Assembly (NCBI RefSeq): GCF_003860215.1
Contig: NZ_RQYH01000016.1
Coordinates: forward strand, 1 to 44,553
DNA length: 44,553 nt
Reading direction: 5' to 3'
From: Desulfovibrio sp. OH1186_COT-070
GTDB lineage: Bacteria; Desulfobacterota; Desulfovibrionia; Desulfovibrionales; Desulfovibrionaceae
Below the pieces are notes generated by a model, which was not told the DNA's origin, did not search any database, and saw only the letters and a program-made list of their open reading frames with translations. Position 1 is the stretch's first letter, and every line of letters starts with the position of its first letter. This document shows positions 21,323-30,427 of the stretch, piece after piece. A program made the translations under genes and the position numbers.

Positions 21323-22407
21323 GCGCCTCCCTTGGCGTATGCGACAATGCGCGACCTGCCCTGCGGCCCGTCACGAACAATGCGCCCTGCCACAGGCCCC
21401 AGGCGCGGCAGCGGGCTGCCGCACGCACAGGGTCCGGGCAGCAGGGAAGCCACGTCACCCGTGCGGTACCGTATGAGGGGCATGGCCTCCCGGTTCAGGG
21501 TGGTCACGACAACTTCCCCTTCTTCCCCCCACGGCAGGACGCGGCCGTGGACCGTGTCCACAATTTCCACCAGCACGTCCAGAGCGCGCAGGTGGCGGCC
21601 ATTGTGGGCGGGACATTCCACAGCGCAGCCATAACCGGTTTCGGTAAGGCCATAATGATCCAGAAGCTCACACTTCCAGCACGCGCGGATTTTTGCCGCT
21701 GTTTCCGGCGGCAATGGCTCGCCGCTGGACAGTATGCCCGCAAGGCGCGGCAGCCCCTCCGGCAAAAAATCCGGCAAACGGGCCAGTTGCGCGGGCAGGG
21801 CGACAAGACAGTGCGGGTCGGCCCGCAGCAGGCTCTCCGCCAAACACGCCTCCTGTCCCGCTTTCAGGCATTCCGGCGGAGGAGAAAGCACCTCCACGCC
21901 TCCGGGTTCCAGAGCCTGCCGCAGCAGATCGGCCACGCTGTGGGGACGTTGCGCGCCGGGCAGGAGCACGGCAAGCCGCTGTCCGGGCTGCACCAGACGG
22001 GCCATGCCCACGGCGAAAAAATCCCGCGTTCGCGCCAGATCCTTTGCGGTGAAGGCCAGCCGCTTGGGATGCCCTGTGGTGCCGGATGTGCGCAGCGTGA
22101 CCATACGCTCCACCTCGCCCAACGGCACACAGAGAATATTTTCCCAAGGGTGCAGGTCGTCCGCCGTGGTGAAGGGCAATGCCGCCAGTTCCTCCGGCCC
22201 CGGGGGAGAGAGGTTGCAGCCCCGCAACCGCCGGGCATAAAGGGCACTGTGCGCGGCAGCCCGGCGCAGGGTTCGGGCCAGAGCAGCCCACTGTTCCCTG
22301 GCCAGACCACGGGCCAAAGACTGCGGAGAACGGACGCCGCAGGAGGCCGCCAGCCAGGCGTCCAGCTCGCAGGCGAAAAAACCTGCTTGCGGCCATGTGC
22401 CGCTCAT
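21319..22407 (-). CDS. PaaK-like AMP-forming acyl/aryl-CoA ligase
   Basis: The 362-residue adenylate-forming enzyme is shorter than phenylacetate-CoA ligase (about 430). It carries the phosphate loop TLRTSGTTGHPKR (104-116), LSSGEPL, the adenine-contacting DHYGLTETGYG, and YRTGDVASLLPGPCACG with two cysteines typical of the PaaK/coenzyme F390 synthetase group. The C-terminal lid domain is very short (ending IVAYAKGG), so thioester formation may be altered or adenylation may be the only reaction. It overlaps the radical SAM gene and the MocA-HD gene by 4 bases each. The substrate acid is unknown; it may be a Mop product or an intermediate of a modified cofactor. Confidence 0.85.
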   Translation of the reverse strand: MSGTWPQAGFFACELDAWLAASCGVRSPQSLARGLAREQWAALARTLRRAAAHSALYARRLRGCNLSPPGPEELAALPFTTADDLHPWENILCVPLGEVERMVTLRTSGTTGHPKRLAFTAKDLARTRDFFAVGMARLVQPGQRLAVLLPGAQRPHSVADLLRQALEPGGVEVLSPPPECLKAGQEACLAESLLRADPHCLVALPAQLARLPDFLPEGLPRLAGILSSGEPLPPETAAKIRACWKCELLDHYGLTETGYGCAVECPAHNGRHLRALDVLVEIVDTVHGRVLPWGEEGEVVVTTLNREAMPLIRYRTGDVASLLPGPCACGSPLPRLGPVAGRIVRDGPQGRSRIVAYAKGGA

Positions 22408-23795
22408 GAAAAATCCCCGTGCAGCCGCATGCCGTCGGCCGACGTGAGATTATGCAGACAAAAGGGAATGAGGCGGCCATCGGCCCGCGCCACATGGATG
22501 CAGCAGCCGCGCACACGGGCCAGATCCAAACTCAGGGCATCCTGAAAAGCCATGCCCGAAAGAGTGAACCTCTGCTCCGCTCCGGCCTGGGCCAGAAAGC
22601 GGTCAAAGCCGTCCGCGATGCCGCTTTTCCCCGACTCCCTGCCTGCGCTGTTCCAGTGCAGGGCCACAAACTGCCGGGCCGCGCGTGCGCCTTCGGCAGC
22701 AGAAGGAGGAACCGTCCGGAGGGCAGGAGAAGGGCAACAGGCAGCAGGGCTGGATACAGGCTCAAGACCGGGACCATGCTCCCACTCCACACGGCGATAT
22801 ACCGCGCTGAAGGAGCACAGCTCGTGCTCGCAGCCCGGCGGGTGCAGGTGGCCGGGGCTGACAAATTCCGGAGCCTGGCTTGCCAGTGCGGCCATGACTT
22901 CGGGCAGGGTCAGGCGCGGCGCGTCCATGAGATGCCAGGGGTAACGCCCGAAAAAGGCCGCAGGCTGAAAATGCAGGCCGCGCACCGCCGGTCCCAGCCG
23001 CAGGGCCAGCCGCAGAAGATCCCCCACTTCTCCGTCATTGACGCCGCGCACCAGAGTGGCCACCAGCACCACGCCAAGGCCCGCCCGCGCGCAGTTTTCC
23101 ACGGCGCGCCGCTTGAAATCCAGACAGGCCTGTCCGCGCAGGGCGGCAAAGGATGCATCGCCTGCGCCGTCCCATTGCAGATACACGGAATCCAGGCCCG
23201 CATCACGCAGCAAGGCCGCGTATTCCGGCTCGCGCGCCAGACGCAGGCCATTGGTATTGAGCTGCACCAAACCGAAGCCGCGCTCCCTGGCCAGAGCCAC
23301 AAGGGAAGGCAGGTCTTCGCGCACCGTAGGCTCGCCGCCGGAAATCTGGAGGTTGCAGGGTCCGGACATGCTCCGCAGGGCATCCATGCGCGCTGCTATG
23401 TTCTCCGGGGCAGGATCTGGAGGCACAGTTTGTTCGCCTGCTTTGGCATAGCATACGGGGCAGGCCATGTCACAGCGCAGGGTTACTTCCACAAGGCCGG
23501 TGCAGGTGTGCTGCCCGTGCTCCGGGCACAGGCCGCAATCAAAGGGGCAGCCCTTTCTGACGGCCGTGGCCGGGTGCTTTGGGCGGGAAGGCGTTTTGGG
23601 GCGCGACCAGTCTGCAAAATCGGGCACAGGAATACCGCCCTGCTCCGGTTCAGACCATACGGGGACGCAAAACACACCGTGCTCCGGACAGACTTTGCGC
23701 AGCACTACAGTATGCGTGGCGGCATCGCGCTCGTACACGGCGTCCAAACGCCGCAAACAGACAGGGCAGAGGCTCCGGGTACGACGCAACATCAC
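22404..23795 (-). CDS. Radical SAM enzyme of the Tes/MJ0619-like group
   Basis: The 463-residue protein has an N-terminal cysteine-rich region (C10PVC13, then C36PEHG and C43), then KGCPFDCGLCPEHGQHTC (81-98). The radical SAM cluster C108DMACPVC115 follows, with QISGGEPTVRED as the SAM-binding GGE motif. The CPVC plus KGCPFDCGLC arrangement before the CxxxCxxC is what I remember of the archaeal tetraether synthase Tes (MJ0619) group, which joins or methylates unactivated carbons. More cysteines near the C-terminus (CEHELC, GCCIHV, CLHN) could hold an auxiliary cluster. It has no transmembrane segment. It is ATGA-coupled on both sides in the Mop run. The substrate is unknown. Confidence 0.88.
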   Translation of the reverse strand: MMLRRTRSLCPVCLRRLDAVYERDAATHTVVLRKVCPEHGVFCVPVWSEPEQGGIPVPDFADWSRPKTPSRPKHPATAVRKGCPFDCGLCPEHGQHTCTGLVEVTLRCDMACPVCYAKAGEQTVPPDPAPENIAARMDALRSMSGPCNLQISGGEPTVREDLPSLVALARERGFGLVQLNTNGLRLAREPEYAALLRDAGLDSVYLQWDGAGDASFAALRGQACLDFKRRAVENCARAGLGVVLVATLVRGVNDGEVGDLLRLALRLGPAVRGLHFQPAAFFGRYPWHLMDAPRLTLPEVMAALASQAPEFVSPGHLHPPGCEHELCSFSAVYRRVEWEHGPGLEPVSSPAACCPSPALRTVPPSAAEGARAARQFVALHWNSAGRESGKSGIADGFDRFLAQAGAEQRFTLSGMAFQDALSLDLARVRGCCIHVARADGRLIPFCLHNLTSADGMRLHGDFS

Positions 23796-24247
23796 GCTTT
23801 CCCGCTCAGATCCACATCATAGGTCTCAACAAGCTCCACAATTTTTTCCCAGCATTCGGCCAGCAGATTTCCGCAGGCCGCGGGATCGGGCAAGCCATCG
23901 GACGCAGCCCCCAGACCGGCGGCCACCTGCCCGCAACGCTGGCCGCCGTACGGCGCAGTGCGCTCCTCAAACCATGCGGCATAGTCGTGTAGCAGGGGCA
24001 CAAACAGGGGGTGAGCTTCCTCCCCTTCCGCGCCCTTGCCCGCCGCCAGCGAAAGAGCGCAAGCCCCTCCTGTCAGCAAGCCGCAGGGGCCGTCGGACTG
24101 GCCGATGCCGTGGCACAGCCCTTGCGCGGCCCGCACCACAGGGGCGCTTTCCTGATCCATGATCCGCAGCATGAGCAGCAGCAACAACTGGCTGCAACAA
24201 TATCCCTGACGTACCCACGGCAGCAGTTCCAGCATCATGGGGTGCAT
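23792..24247 (-). CDS. C_GCAxxG_C_C family redox protein
   Basis: The 151-residue protein has the spaced cysteines of the C_GCAxxG_C_C family: C17-C18, C45, C55 (GPCGLLTGG), C63, C105, C125 and C132. Members of this family are small helical proteins thought to carry metal or iron-sulfur centres and occur beside oxidoreductases; no biochemical role is settled. ATG 24247 was chosen for AAGGAGG five bases upstream; it overlaps the end of the methyltransferase gene by 13 bases. Its stop overlaps the radical SAM start by 4 bases. The hydrophobic run LLLLLML (21-27) is short and is probably a buried helix. Confidence 0.85.
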   Translation of the reverse strand: MHPMMLELLPWVRQGYCCSQLLLLLMLRIMDQESAPVVRAAQGLCHGIGQSDGPCGLLTGGACALSLAAGKGAEGEEAHPLFVPLLHDYAAWFEERTAPYGGQRCGQVAAGLGAASDGLPDPAACGNLLAECWEKIVELVETYDVDLSGKA

Positions 24248-24960
24248 ACGGCCTCCTTGCGGGCGATCCACAGCCCGTAACCATAACGGCGGCGCGGAAG
24301 AAAAGTTTCGCAGGAACACATGCCGCCCAAGGCATGCCTTTCCGGATCATTTCCGCCCGGCGCGACTGCGCCATACCAGCACAGGCGCGCGGCCAGTTCC
24401 GCCAGGGCGCGGCTGTGATCCTCATGCAGAAGGATGCGAAAGTTCGCTGTTTCCAGCATTTCGGCCCACATATCTCCGGGCCGCGCGCCGGACAGGCAGG
24501 AGTCCCCCTTCCTGTCCCCGCACAGCGCGCCATCACGCAGCGTGACATCTCCCATCAGGCAAATGCCGCCCGCCTTCAAAACCGCCCACGCCGCGCGCAG
24601 CGCAACGAGAGGTTCTGGCAGAAGCGACAACACGCATTCCAGAAGAACAATGTCCGCGCACCCTGCGGCCAGCGGCGGGTGTGCCACATCGGCGCGTATA
24701 CGAAAACCAGCTCCGGCCCCAACGGCTGCTCCGGGCGGCGCAGGCTCCCTGTCCACTCCCACGGCCCGCAAGCCCCGCGCGGCCAGAAGCTGCAAAGTGG
24801 CTCCGGCCCCGCAGCCCATATCCACCGCCAACGCGGTGGGCGGCAACAGGCCGTGAGCCGCACACCAGTCCAGAGAGCGACGCGTCAGGGCAAGACCGCC
24901 GGGACGCCATGCATCCCCGGCTACGGCGCGAAAGTCCGGCTGTTCCCATAACGCGTTCAT
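24235..24960 (-). CDS. Class I SAM-dependent methyltransferase
   Basis: The 241-residue protein has a classical SAM-binding motif I (LAVDMGCGAGATLQLLA, about 44-60), an acidic strand-2 end (VGVDRE), LLECVLSLL as motif IV and GGICLMGDVTL. The C-terminal half has several cysteines (LCGDRKGDSC, MCSCETF), unusual for a simple methyltransferase. It belongs to the coupled Mop run: its ATG overlaps the small CxxC-protein stop (ATGA) and its end overlaps the next gene. The acceptor is unknown; with a Tes-like radical SAM enzyme beside it, modification of a small molecule or lipid-like substrate is possible. Confidence 0.85.
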   Translation of the reverse strand: MNALWEQPDFRAVAGDAWRPGGLALTRRSLDWCAAHGLLPPTALAVDMGCGAGATLQLLAARGLRAVGVDREPAPPGAAVGAGAGFRIRADVAHPPLAAGCADIVLLECVLSLLPEPLVALRAAWAVLKAGGICLMGDVTLRDGALCGDRKGDSCLSGARPGDMWAEMLETANFRILLHEDHSRALAELAARLCWYGAVAPGGNDPERHALGGMCSCETFLPRRRYGYGLWIARKEAVCTP

Positions 24961-25172
24961 TTGTCCTCCAGCAGGGCCTCCACTTCCCGCATTTTTCCTT
25001 CTGCCAGGGATTTTGGCACCAGCGTCAGCCCGCACTGCGGACAGGAAGGAAGCAGAACGTCAAAAGAGCTGTTGAGATAAGCAACAGATGTTTTGATCTG
25101 CTCCAGAGGCACGCGGCAACGCCCGCAAACCCATGTTCCGCCATCCGGTGCGTAGCTCGGTTCCATGCTCAT
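24957..25172 (-). CDS. Small double-CxxC (zinc-ribbon/rubredoxin-like) protein
   Basis: The 71-residue protein has two CxxC knuckles (C16GRC19 and C44PQC47), as in zinc ribbons or rubredoxin-like electron carriers. A conserved-looking middle (IKTSVAYLNSSFDVLLPSC) and an acidic helical tail complete it. It overlaps the large redox protein gene upstream and the methyltransferase gene downstream by 4 bases each. A role as electron carrier or metal-dependent adaptor for the Mop system is inferred from place and cysteines only. Confidence 0.8.
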   Translation of the reverse strand: MSMEPSYAPDGGTWVCGRCRVPLEQIKTSVAYLNSSFDVLLPSCPQCGLTLVPKSLAEGKMREVEALLEDK

Positions 25173-27610
25173 GGCAGTTCTCCCAAGCCGCCGTCCGTAC
25201 AGCAGGCGCTGGCAGCCCCGCCGGTGTGTCCGCCGGAACCGGGAACAGTCATGCGGTGCGACCAGGCATCGTGCAGTACCAGCGCGCCGTCACGCCGCTC
25301 ATATTCCACCCAGAACGTCACATTGCGCGGACGCCACGAACCGAGAAGGCGGCCTGTTTCCACGTTTTCAAAATTCTGGCCGCCAGCCTCGACCCCGGCC
25401 ACGGCAGCTTCCACATCAGAAAGAAGAATGTGCCGGGACTCCAGGCGCTCCAGCAGCCCCGGAGCAAGGCCGAGGACACAGGGCGAAACTTCCTGCCCTG
25501 CTTCCGCTTCGCCGTGCTGCGCCAGCAAAAACCGACGCAGGGCCGCCCTGTTGGCCCGCCGCGCGGAGAGTCCCGGACCCGCAACTTCGCCGGAAGGCGC
25601 TGCAACGCCGGGCAGCAATATGTCCAGCACATGCCAGCACGCTTTGCCGCCAGCGGCCAGGCGGTCACGACACATGACGCACGAGGCCAGCCCCGGATGC
25701 GCCATGGCTGCGGCCCGATGGGCGCTCATGGCCGCAGCCAGTTGCGGTTGCGCGCACCACACCAGCCCCCCGTATCCGCAGCAGGCCGTGGTTGTTCCCG
25801 AAAAAGCGGGTTCTTCCACCGCAACTCCGGCCTTGGCAACCAGGCTGCGCACAGAGGCCAGCCAAGACGCGTCGTGACGGGCTGTGCAGGGATCGTGGAG
25901 GGAAAAAACAGGAGGCAGGTCCGGCGAATTTGCGGCAGTGCCACGCAGGCGCAGACCGGAGATGTCCATGCCATCCATGACTTCCCATACGGATATGGCC
26001 TGCGCTTCGGGGAACCCTTCACGAAAAGCCGCAAGGCAGGAAGCGCAGGCGGCCATGATCCGCGGCTGCCCCAAGTTTTTCCATACTGCCCGCAATCTGG
26101 CCATATGCTCTCCGAAAAGGCGTTTTCTCCCGGCCCAGCGGGCGGGAATGCCACAACAGGAAAGCATGAGCGCCACACCCGGCGTATCGCCACGGCCCAA
26201 GGATTCGCGCAACCAGCCATACAGTTCCGCAAGCTGTGCGCCGCGCGAAGCTGCCATCTGGCAGCCGGGGAAAAACAACCAGGAAGGCGCGTCCGGTACG
26301 CTGCTGTCCGGCAGGACAAGGGAGCAGTCCGGCCCGGAGGCGTTTTCCATATCCTCCAGAGCGAACTCGTGGGCCGAAGGCGGCATATAGCCGCGCTCCA
26401 CCATGTCCTCGCGTGCGGCAAGGCAAAGCTCGGCCATGGAAAAATTTTCAGGGCACAATTCGGTGCACTGCCCGCACAGCGAGCAGCCGTTGACAAGGGC
26501 ATTGGCCGTATGCAAGCCCTTGACGATGGACGCGTTGTTGTGCACCTGCCGCGCGTACAGACGCGGATAACCTTCGTATTTCTGCATGTATACGCACTGG
26601 CGCACACAGATCATGCACTCGCACTGCAAACAACGCCGGGCCTCGGCCGCTGCCTCCTCCGGAGAGTACAAGCCCTCGCCGTCTGTGGCGAGTGCCGGTT
26701 CCACGCGGGGAACAGGTGCAATGCCCGCCACATCCGTATGCAGCCGCCCTTGCGCGCGCCCGCGCCCGGCAGTCAGGGAAAGTTTGCCCGCCAGCCTCTC
26801 CATACTCTGCGCGGCCTGCCTGCCCTGTCCCGCCTGCCGGGACGGCGAGGCAAAGGTATGCCCCGTGAGCGTGCTGTCCAGCCAGCCCGCACAGCAGATA
26901 TTGTCGCGCCAGACAAGAGTTTCCGCATCGACATGGCTTTCTTCCGGCGCAAGGCCGCAAGCGGCGTCCGCGTCCAGCAGCACAGCATCATAGTCTACGG
27001 ACAGCCGCTCCAGCAGCGCGCTGTCGCTCTCCGCCTGCTGGAAGGACACTTTTTTCCAGGAAAGCTCCTCCATATCTCCGGCCAGAAGATCCCCGGCCGC
27101 GCCTTCCAGGCCAAGCTGAGGCCAGCGCGACAGCAATGCCTGCCAAGGCTCTCCTGCATGAAACACCGTAACGGGATAGGCTTTGCGGGCCAAATCCCAG
27201 GCAGCCGCCAGACCGGCCAACCCGGCACCGACGACAGCCATGCGAAAACGCTTGGGCGGCAGGGGCAAGGTCCGCTCCCGGCTGCCCGCAGCCCGCATGC
27301 AGGCCAGTTCCAGCCCGTGCAGAGCCACGCTGCCGCCAAGATCACGGCGCAGGCAAGCATCTTCACAGGGATGATCGCAGATGCGGGCAAGGATGCCCGG
27401 CAGGGGCAGGTGGCGCTCCAGCAGTTTGCGGGCCTCACCCGTTTTTCCTTCGGCCATGCGGGCCAGAAAGGCACGCGCGTCCAGATCAAAAGGGCAGGCC
27501 GCGCGGCAACGCGGCGGACTCTCCTGGGTGCAGCGCGACTCGATTTCGCGCAGACTGTCCTGATCCATCATGGCAGGCGCTTCTCCCGTATCCGGCGATC
27601 CGGAGAACAT
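25169..27610 (-). CDS. FAD / dual Fe-S cluster oxidoreductase with CCG domains
   Basis: The frame encodes 813 residues. The N-terminus has a GltD-like cysteine set (C27, C35, C39, then CDHPCEDAC near 78-86). An FAD-type Rossmann loop VVGAGLAGLAAAWDLA begins near 126. A ferredoxin pair follows: CLQCECMICVRQC (327-339) and CSLCGQCTELC (376-386). Two HdrB-like CCG segments come next (FFPGC with SCCGIPARW, then HDPCTARHD with ACCGYGG). A C-terminal domain of about 90 residues includes ESRHILLSDVEAAV and WVEYERRDG. Only about 190 residues separate the FAD loop from the first cluster and I see no second glycine loop, so the NAD(P) domain of GltD seems to be missing. It probably relays electrons from aldehyde oxidation by Mop to an unknown acceptor. 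GGAGAG precedes ATG 27610; ATG 27571 is an alternative. Confidence 0.88.
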   Translation of the reverse strand: MFSGSPDTGEAPAMMDQDSLREIESRCTQESPPRCRAACPFDLDARAFLARMAEGKTGEARKLLERHLPLPGILARICDHPCEDACLRRDLGGSVALHGLELACMRAAGSRERTLPLPPKRFRMAVVGAGLAGLAAAWDLARKAYPVTVFHAGEPWQALLSRWPQLGLEGAAGDLLAGDMEELSWKKVSFQQAESDSALLERLSVDYDAVLLDADAACGLAPEESHVDAETLVWRDNICCAGWLDSTLTGHTFASPSRQAGQGRQAAQSMERLAGKLSLTAGRGRAQGRLHTDVAGIAPVPRVEPALATDGEGLYSPEEAAAEARRCLQCECMICVRQCVYMQKYEGYPRLYARQVHNNASIVKGLHTANALVNGCSLCGQCTELCPENFSMAELCLAAREDMVERGYMPPSAHEFALEDMENASGPDCSLVLPDSSVPDAPSWLFFPGCQMAASRGAQLAELYGWLRESLGRGDTPGVALMLSCCGIPARWAGRKRLFGEHMARLRAVWKNLGQPRIMAACASCLAAFREGFPEAQAISVWEVMDGMDISGLRLRGTAANSPDLPPVFSLHDPCTARHDASWLASVRSLVAKAGVAVEEPAFSGTTTACCGYGGLVWCAQPQLAAAMSAHRAAAMAHPGLASCVMCRDRLAAGGKACWHVLDILLPGVAAPSGEVAGPGLSARRANRAALRRFLLAQHGEAEAGQEVSPCVLGLAPGLLERLESRHILLSDVEAAVAGVEAGGQNFENVETGRLLGSWRPRNVTFWVEYERRDGALVLHDAWSHRMTVPGSGGHTGGAASACCTDGGLGELP

Positions 27611-27643
27611 TTTGGCTCTCCGGATCGCCGCTTTGCAGGGACG

Positions 27644-30367
27644 CTACTTGGGCATGGCTTCCAGAACCTTTTCGGGGCGCGCGGGCAAATGCCGCACACG
27701 CGCGCCGCACGCGTTGTAGATGGCGTTGATGATGGCCGGGTGCGGTGCCGTCAACGGCAGTTCTCCCACGCCCGACGCGCCGAAAGGCCCGTCCTTGCGC
27801 GGAGTCTGCACATAGACAACCTCCATGTCATCAGGAATCATCCTGATGCCAGGCACGCCAGCGCCGCCAAGGGTGCTGTGTTTTTTGAGATCCTCATAGT
27901 CTTCAGACAGAGCCAGACCCACGCCTTGGGCCATACCGCCGTAAATCTGCCCGTCAACTGTCAGTTTGTTGCACAGGGTGCCGATGTCAGCCACGCAGAC
28001 AAGCTTTTCCACAGTGGTTTTGCCGCTGGCCACTTCCACGGCCACCTCAGCCAGGAACAGGCCATACATGTAGCAGGCAAAGGGTTCTCCCTGCCCCTTG
28101 GCATCGCAGTCCTTGGCTGGAGCACTCCACTTGCCCTCATAGCGCAGGGGTTTGCCCGCGGCCTTCATTTCATCGTAGGAGAAAAAGCCGCCGCCGGGCT
28201 TGCGCATGCTTTCCAGAAGTTGCTCACAGGCCACGCGGATGGCATTGCCCGTGACCACCTGTGAGCGTGACCCGCCGGCCGGCCCGGAATTGGGCGTCTT
28301 GCTGGTGTCGTTCATGATCAGGCGGATTTTGTCGGGCGTAACGCCCAACGGGCGCAGGGCTTCGTGGGCTGTGCCCAGAGAGCCGGAGTCCGCGCCCTGG
28401 CCGTGGTCCTCCCAAGAGTTTCCAACAGTAACGCCGCCATCGGGATCCAGTTCCACCCAGGCTTCTGAGGTATCCGGGCCGTCCAGGCCCGCGCCGTATA
28501 CGCCCAGAGCCACGCCCACGCCGCGCTTCACCGCATCGGTGGAAGCTGCCTTGACGCGCTTTTTGGCGTCCTCATAGTAGGGGCGCATGGCCTTGAACAT
28601 TTCCGGCAGGCTCATGACTTCGGGGGTCTGTCCGGTGGGCGTGGTGTCACCCTCCCGGTAGCAGTTCAGCTCCCGCAGATCAAAGGGATCCATGCCCAGC
28701 TTTTCCGCAAGCTCGTCCATGAGCGATTCGGAAGGAAACTCCGATTCCGGCGCGCCGTAACCCCGGAAGGCCGCGCCCCAGCAGTGGTTGGTGGCCACGG
28801 TACGCCCGTGCCCGCGAATATTGGCAATGCCGTATCCCGCGCCGATATACTGGGCACCGCGTAGGGTGAGCAGGTCGCCGAATTCGGAATAGGGGCCGTG
28901 ATCCACAGTCCAGTCCGTTTCCATGGCGAGAATCTTGCCCTGCCTGTTGGCGGCATAACGCACGGTCGTCCAGAAAGGCGAACGCTTGCCGGTGTAGTTC
29001 TGTTGCTGCTCATAATCGTAGCGCAGATGGCAGGGACGCCCTGTGGCCATAACGGCCACTCCGACGAGAGCTTCCATTGTGGGGCTGAATTTGTAACCGA
29101 AGGTGCCGCCGGTGGTATTCTGCACCAGCACCAGATCCTTGGGAAATTCCAGGCCCAGACCCGGCGCGATCATCAGGGCGTGCAGATGGATGCCCACCGA
29201 CTTGGAGTGAATGACCACCTGCCCCTTGTCGTTGATGTAGCCATAGCCCACGTCAGGCTCAATCGGCAGGTGCGGCTGACGCTGCGTGTAGTAGCTGCCC
29301 TCCACCACCACATTTGCGGGATCGTCAAAGAAGGGTTTGGTGTCCGCGCCTTTTTCTTCCAACTGGTCATAATAGACGTTGGGCGTACCCGGATGGATTT
29401 CCATGGCGTCCGGCGCCATGGCTTCGGGAGCGCTCATGTATTCGGGCAGGAGTTCCAGGTCGAACTTTACCTTTTCGGCCGCCGCACGGGCATTGCGCTC
29501 GGAGTCGGCACAGACGATAGCCAGAGCATCGCCGTACTGGAATACTTTCTTGTCATTGAGGATGGGGCGTTCCCACCCATCGCCCTTGTTGCTGGGGAAA
29601 GTGATGAGCCCGGTAATGCGGTTTTTGCCCTTCACATCCTTGTGGGTCAACACGCGATATACGCCGGGCATTTTTTCGGCCTCGGAAGTGTCGATGCCCT
29701 TGATATTGGCATGAGAAACCTTGGCCTGCGCCAAAGCCAGATGCAGGGTGTCGGACGGCATGCGCAGGGCTGCGTCCGCTCCGAATTCGGCAACGCCGGT
29801 CACTTTGGCCACGGCGCTGGGGCGGGGAATGCTGGTTCCCCAAATGCGGCCGTCGGCGGGCATCTTGAAGATAATATCGTCCAGTTTTTTGTCGCCGCGC
29901 ATGACGGCGGCCGCGTCCATGACGGCATCCACCAAGGGTTTGTACCCCGTGCAGCGGCAGATGTTATGGTGTCTCTGAAACCAGTCGCGTACGTCCGCGC
30001 GACTGGGGCGGGGATTTTCGTCCAGCAGCCCCTTGGCGGAGACGATGAAGCCCGGCGAGCAGAAACCACACTGGGCTCCGCCGTGGAAAATCCAGGCATG
30101 CTGCAGGGGATGCAGCGCGGTGGGCGTGCCGATGCCTTCAAGAGTGGTGACCGCGGCATTGTCGGCAACGCGGGCCATTTTGACGATACAGGAACGGCTT
30201 ACCTTGCCGTCCAGAAGGACGGTACAGGCGCCGCACTGTCCTTTGCCGCACCCCACTTTCACGCTGGCAAGCTGCAACTGATTGCGCAGCACATCCACCA
30301 GCGTGTCTTCCGGGTTGACCAGCAGCCGTCGGGGAATACCGTTGACAACAAGAGTTTTTGTTTCCAT
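27644..30367 (-). CDS. mop: Molybdenum aldehyde oxidoreductase (Mop)
   Basis: The 907-residue single-chain xanthine-oxidase-family enzyme oxidises aldehydes to carboxylic acids. The N-terminal [2Fe-2S] domain has C40, C45, C48 and C60; the second has C100, C103, C137 and C139. By my count the catalytic glutamate in GASGVGELPL is residue 869. These positions and the total length equal those I recall for D. gigas Mop. There is no FAD domain, as in that enzyme. TTGGTFGYKF and RGYGAPESEF are the molybdopterin-contacting segments. It has no signal peptide. AAGGAAGG precedes ATG 30367. It is second in the run, after the MoeA-like gene, and is the likely client of the XdhC and MocA homologues downstream. 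Confidence 0.97.
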   Translation of the reverse strand: METKTLVVNGIPRRLLVNPEDTLVDVLRNQLQLASVKVGCGKGQCGACTVLLDGKVSRSCIVKMARVADNAAVTTLEGIGTPTALHPLQHAWIFHGGAQCGFCSPGFIVSAKGLLDENPRPSRADVRDWFQRHHNICRCTGYKPLVDAVMDAAAVMRGDKKLDDIIFKMPADGRIWGTSIPRPSAVAKVTGVAEFGADAALRMPSDTLHLALAQAKVSHANIKGIDTSEAEKMPGVYRVLTHKDVKGKNRITGLITFPSNKGDGWERPILNDKKVFQYGDALAIVCADSERNARAAAEKVKFDLELLPEYMSAPEAMAPDAMEIHPGTPNVYYDQLEEKGADTKPFFDDPANVVVEGSYYTQRQPHLPIEPDVGYGYINDKGQVVIHSKSVGIHLHALMIAPGLGLEFPKDLVLVQNTTGGTFGYKFSPTMEALVGVAVMATGRPCHLRYDYEQQQNYTGKRSPFWTTVRYAANRQGKILAMETDWTVDHGPYSEFGDLLTLRGAQYIGAGYGIANIRGHGRTVATNHCWGAAFRGYGAPESEFPSESLMDELAEKLGMDPFDLRELNCYREGDTTPTGQTPEVMSLPEMFKAMRPYYEDAKKRVKAASTDAVKRGVGVALGVYGAGLDGPDTSEAWVELDPDGGVTVGNSWEDHGQGADSGSLGTAHEALRPLGVTPDKIRLIMNDTSKTPNSGPAGGSRSQVVTGNAIRVACEQLLESMRKPGGGFFSYDEMKAAGKPLRYEGKWSAPAKDCDAKGQGEPFACYMYGLFLAEVAVEVASGKTTVEKLVCVADIGTLCNKLTVDGQIYGGMAQGVGLALSEDYEDLKKHSTLGGAGVPGIRMIPDDMEVVYVQTPRKDGPFGASGVGELPLTAPHPAIINAIYNACGARVRHLPARPEKVLEAMPK

Positions 30368-30427
30368 ACCGCCCTTCCTTGAAGTAAGAGGACATTGCCG
30401 CTCGCGCGGGACTCCACAAAAAACTGC

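Noticed and set aside
25133-28264. Open frame of 1043 codons on the plus strand
   Set aside because: It is antisense to mop and the dicluster redox gene, has low-complexity Arg/Gln-rich content and no motif. Both genes under it are certain.
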